From Panicum virgatum (lineage: Eukaryota > Streptophyta > Magnoliopsida > Poales > Poaceae), in contig NC_053144.1 in NCBI RefSeq assembly GCF_016808335.1, forward strand, positions 70,045,400 through 70,109,399: 64,000 nucleotides of DNA. The letters are read 5' to 3'. The position numbers and the translations under genes were made by a program. Positions 57,461 to 64,000 of the stretch are shown in pieces (position 1 is the first letter of the stretch; every line of letters starts with the position of its first letter). The notes under the pieces were generated by a model that saw only the letters and a program-made list of their open reading frames with translations, ran no database searches and was not told where the DNA came from.

Positions 57461-59833
57461 ATGGGGCTCCCCGGGCGGCTGCTGCTGCCGCTGCTTCTCG
57501 GCCTCGCTTCGGCGGCCGTCGCCGTCGCCGCGGAAGCTTCCGAGGGCGACGCCGATCCGCTCTACAAGTACGCCCCCCCTCCTTCACGCCGAGATCTTCT
57601 CTCCCTCTGTTATTTGCCTTGCCTTAGCTCGGTCGGCGGTGCTTGTAGCCTCCCTCGTCGTGTGGTGGGGGCAGTACTACGAGTATGGGCCTCGGGGCCT
57701 GTACACGCCTTTCTCTTCTCTCCCCTTTTTCATTAATCTATCTGCGCGCGGGTCCCCCCTGTAGTGCTTAAGATTGAACGCGTGTTTTGTTTCTATCATC
57801 TGGAATTAGTTCAGTTCTGGATTCCTTGCTGCAGCTGCGGTTTCCTGACAAACCAGAGTCTGAAACAACAAATTACTAGTTGCGTGCTGCCCTCACCTGT
57901 AGGCTATATATATGGCATTGCGGGCGCATGATTCACAATTTCTCGGTGTGTATTCTAGTCTGATCCTCGATTCAATCTCTTCCAAATCTCACGTGGAGGG
58001 AGGAACATGACTAGCTTTACAGCTACCTGAATCATCATCCTGGCTTCCAAATTCAGTACTGCTCTACTAAATTCGGAGCGAATGATGTAGTGCAGTGATA
58101 GTTAAGCCCTGTGATGATTTTGCTGATTTGTTCCAACGTCTCGGTCTTACACCTGGTGAGCAACCAGCACCAATGATTATTCATAATCCCTTCCATTGTT
58201 TTACCAGAACTTGTGTTGAAGAATGCCAAAAAACGGGCTCCCTCAAAGATACTTCAATTAAGCACTGTGTCGAGCCAACCGACGGCAAACCTGCAGCCAA
58301 ATCATGGTACACGCACGAACCATTGTACCTGCAATGGAAAGAGTGGAACTGCAAGAGTGAATGCAGATACCACTGCATGATGGAAAGGGAAAATGAAAGG
58401 ACAGAGCTTGGCTTACCGCCTGTTAAGTACCACGGCAAGTGGCCGTTGAAGCGTGCTTCTGTGTTTCAGGTACTTAATTGCTGCTACCAACTCAAGTTCT
58501 CATTTCTTCACTCCTACAATTAAATTGGACCTTACTAAGATTCAGTGTTTCCTTTTCACTTTCTTACATATATACCTCTGTGCCTTCATTCACAGGAACC
58601 TTTATCTGCCGCTCTCTCTGCTCTCACTCTTATTGTGCAGTTCAATGTGTGGTTATCGTTTTTCCTATTGCTGTACTATAAGCTACCTCTACGGCCAGAA
58701 ACTCATAAGACCTACTATGAGTATACTGGCTTGTGGCACATTTATGGGCTTCTAGCCATGAATTCATGGTTCTGGAGTGCCATATATCACAGTTGGTAGG
58801 TTCCGTCCACAATGGATACGGCTTCTGATAAGTTGTCTGTTCATACATCATTGACCAGATCTTCTATCTATTACAGTGATACTATTTGGACAGAGAAGCT
58901 GCATTTTTCATCCGCTGCTGCCTTTCTGGGGTACTCTCTCATTTTGGCGATATTGCGGACTTTGAATTTAAGAGATGAAGCTTCTAGAGTTATGGTTGCT
59001 GCTCCAATTCTGGCTTTTGTGACAACCCACATTTTATACCTCAACTTCTACCAACTTGACAAAGGTAATCCTGGGCATGACATATTTTGATACTTCCAGA
59101 GCACTCATGAATTTTGAATACGGGCATTTTGTCTATCCATGTAGGTTTTTTTTTCTGAACTAAGTACTGTAGCTTAGGTTATGATACCTAAATTTCATTA
59201 ATATGCTTGTCATGAGTAAGTTCAGGGTTGGGATCAATGTCTTAATCTGGAGTTTTTCCCAGAAGATTATGAATTTCTTTCAACAGATATAAATCAGTGG
59301 AGTTAGAATATATGAGAAAAATCAATGATAGATAGTAGAGTTTATCAAATCTAATGTAGACTTGCTGCTTAAAGCAGGCGTGAATATGTTTGTTGGCCCA
59401 TAATAGTAGCAGCTTTATTCGAACTTGTTATGTTATAGCTGTAAATTCTTTTCCATTTTCATGGGATATGGATGTTCAGCAGTGAACGAATGCAGCACTA
59501 GAAATTTGACACGCCAGTGGCTTACTTACCCTTGTAAACTTTGCAGGCCTGAACATGAAGGTTTGTACTGTGATAAGTATTGTTCAGTTTCTCCTGTGGG
59601 CAATGTGGGCTGTCATGACTCGGCATTCCTCACGTCTTAAGATCATATTTGTTGCCATTGGAGGCGTGGTTTCAGTATTTCTGGAAGCTTGTGACATCCC
59701 TCCACGATGGGGATATGTAGATGGTCGTGCTATCTGCCTTGCTGTGGCTATCCCCCTATCATACCTTTGGTGGAGCTTCGCCATGGAAGATGCTGAGATG
59801 CGCACATCAGAAATCACAAAGAAGACACGATAA
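57461..59833 (+). CDS. PGAP3: PGAP3/Per1-like GPI-anchor lipid-remodelling protein, 5 exons, 347 residues
   Basis: Family members remove an acyl chain from GPI anchors in the ER/Golgi (Per1 in yeast, PGAP3 in animals). Exons: 57461-57567, 58208-58469, 58596-58795, 58877-59064, 59547-59833, all GT/AG and in phase. The signal peptide is leucine-rich (LLLPLLLGLASAAVAVAA). A luminal cysteine-rich part follows (TCVEECQKTG, HEPLYLQWKEWNCKSECRYH, PVKYHGKWPLKR), then about seven membrane segments. The family blocks EYTGLWHIYGLLAMNSWFWS and IYHSCDTIWTEKL carry the conserved His and Asp residues of the CREST superfamily. The end is LSYLWWSFAMEDAEMRT. Exon 1 starts at the first ATG after the CT-rich leader. 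All conserved blocks are present and it looks intact. Confidence 0.94.
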
Positions 59834-60441
59834 TGAGCAAATACGATCTGCCATCTGTGTGATTATTTTATGTCGGCACCCAGCCTTTGTAAAGATAAAC
59901 GTTTCACGTGTAATGTTAGGTAACTTAGTATGTGAATTATCATCTATTGTTTTTTACCACGATGTCTCTTGCCTTAGTTCAAAAGGCCATATGGTTGAAT
60001 TGGCCACTTCTATATTCTTTAATTTATATAAAGCAACTAAACACCTGCTAGGATCGTGCGTTCATCTCTTGTATTATCAGAAGATTGTTAAGAAGCTTTA
60101 GTGACTTGCTATCATAACAATGTTTTTATCTCTACCGTTGTTATTCTTTGAGATCACAATCACAGCATGAATGTACAGACAAAAAAGAAACCATCGACGC
60201 TTGGGAAAACAATAGATAAACATGTGAAGGATATTTACTTTCATCGAATAGAGACCAAGACGGTAATCTAGTTGATATTCCTGAATACACCTCAAAGCAC
60301 ACCAGATCCGAAATATCCAGCTGAACGACAAAAATGCAGAGACAGGGAGGGAGGGAGGGAGTACAGGGGTTCATAAAAAGGAATGAAACGAGTGACTCGG
60401 CTCATACAAATGCCAACACATCACAGTACCACACTAGCAGG
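59834..60441. other. Intergenic between convergent PGAP3-like and CDKA genes
   Basis: This is probably the two 3' UTRs. A GGGA run (60345-60360) is simple sequence. No gene was seen. Confidence 0.55.
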
Positions 60442-63426
<2,985 letters not shown>

Positions 63427-64000
63427 TGCGTCGCCCTTCCTCGGCTCCCAATGCGGCGGCGGCGACTGCGACGGTTGCGGAGCAAACAGGCGTGGAGGAA
63501 GGAAGAGGGGGATGGGGAGAAATGGAAGGGGATCAGGAGGAGATGGAGAAGAGGTGGGGAAAAGCGGGAGCGGCCGCGGCGGGCAAAGCTGCAGCGGCCA
63601 TTGGGGACGCCTCGCCGTGGGGGCTTGGCTGCTGGTCCTCCTCGCCCCGCTGCTGCTCGCTTCTATTGCTGCCTGCTGCCCGGGTGGCTTTGGCTTTTAT
63701 GTGCTCTTTGACTGCAGCTTTCCTCGCTGCTGCCCAACCCAGCCCTCGTGGCTTTCATTGCCTTTTGCTGTTTTTTACTGGTGATGATTTGGGGGTTTTC
63801 TGGTTTTTGTTGGGCTGTCTTAGGGTTTAAATGGATCTCAACCTAGAGATTTTCACGTCCAACTCATAGATAAAACCTACGAAATATTTGAATATTATGT
63901 TAGGCGTATTGTAATGTGATTTTGTAACGGTAATACAGTGTACAAAACTCTATCCACTACAACTCTTATTAAAGGACATTCGGATTGTTATATGATCTGT
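63427..64000. other. CDKA 5' UTR and upstream region
   Basis: The first 350 bases are GC-rich with runs such as GGAGATGGAGAAGAGG, as expected for a CDKA leader and promoter on the minus strand. The rest is AT-rich. Long plus-strand frames (63164-63830) overlap exon 2 and the leader and are compositional. Confidence 0.55.

Noticed and set aside
58095..58207. N-terminal extension of PGAP3-like exon 2 (MIVKPCDDFADLF...)
   Set aside because: It is intronic sequence that happens to be open. The acceptor at 58206-58207 joins exon 1 in phase and gives the conserved DPLYKTCVEEC junction.

Overview
This is nuclear DNA from a grass, most likely a panicoid. The evidence is intron-rich plant genes with GC-rich first exons, Sirevirus-type Ty1/copia retrotransposons with an env-like ORF, a Tat-lineage Ty3/gypsy element, and several typical grass MITEs. 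There is no bacterial-type organisation. No tRNA, rRNA or CRISPR was seen.

Layout. 1-5512: the 5' part of a Sirevirus (copy A, minus strand), cut by the window edge. 5513-12650: a decayed Tat-lineage Ty3/gypsy element (minus strand) whose 3' untranslated region is a 5 x 137 bp tandem array into which copy A is inserted. 13593-29288: a gene island with phospholipase D delta (+), a small 2OG-Fe(II) oxygenase (+), an ataxin-10 homologue (-) and HMG-CoA synthase (-). 30900-31462: a CACTA-type MITE. About 31605-47935: a TIR-bounded element carrying two convergent, paralogous GRF-type zinc-finger genes, one of them dead. It is split by a full-length 12.9 kb Sirevirus (copy B, 32461-45408, 5-bp target duplication TGAGC). 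49129-63426: a second gene island with a HOTHEAD-like GMC oxidoreductase (-), a LysM gene broken by a hAT-type MITE (-), a PGAP3/Per1-like GPI-lipid remodelling protein (+) and the PSTAIRE kinase CDKA (-).

Exon structures were built by hand from GT/AG sites, phase continuity and protein-family knowledge. For PLD, the 2OG oxygenase, HMGS, the GMC oxidoreductase, PGAP3 and CDKA every junction keeps frame, giving 824, 249, 464, 599, 347 and 294 residues. The ataxin-10 last exon is an inference.

The host genes are unrelated housekeeping or signalling genes and form no operon-like pathway. The most notable observations are the LysM coding exon interrupted by a hAT MITE with a perfect 8-bp target duplication; the TIR element with paired GRF-type genes; a small templated inversion that replaces part of gag in Sirevirus B; the repeated palindromic CCGGTTAAACCG boxes in the Sirevirus LTRs and ahead of its env-like ORF; and the Tat 3' UTR tandem array.
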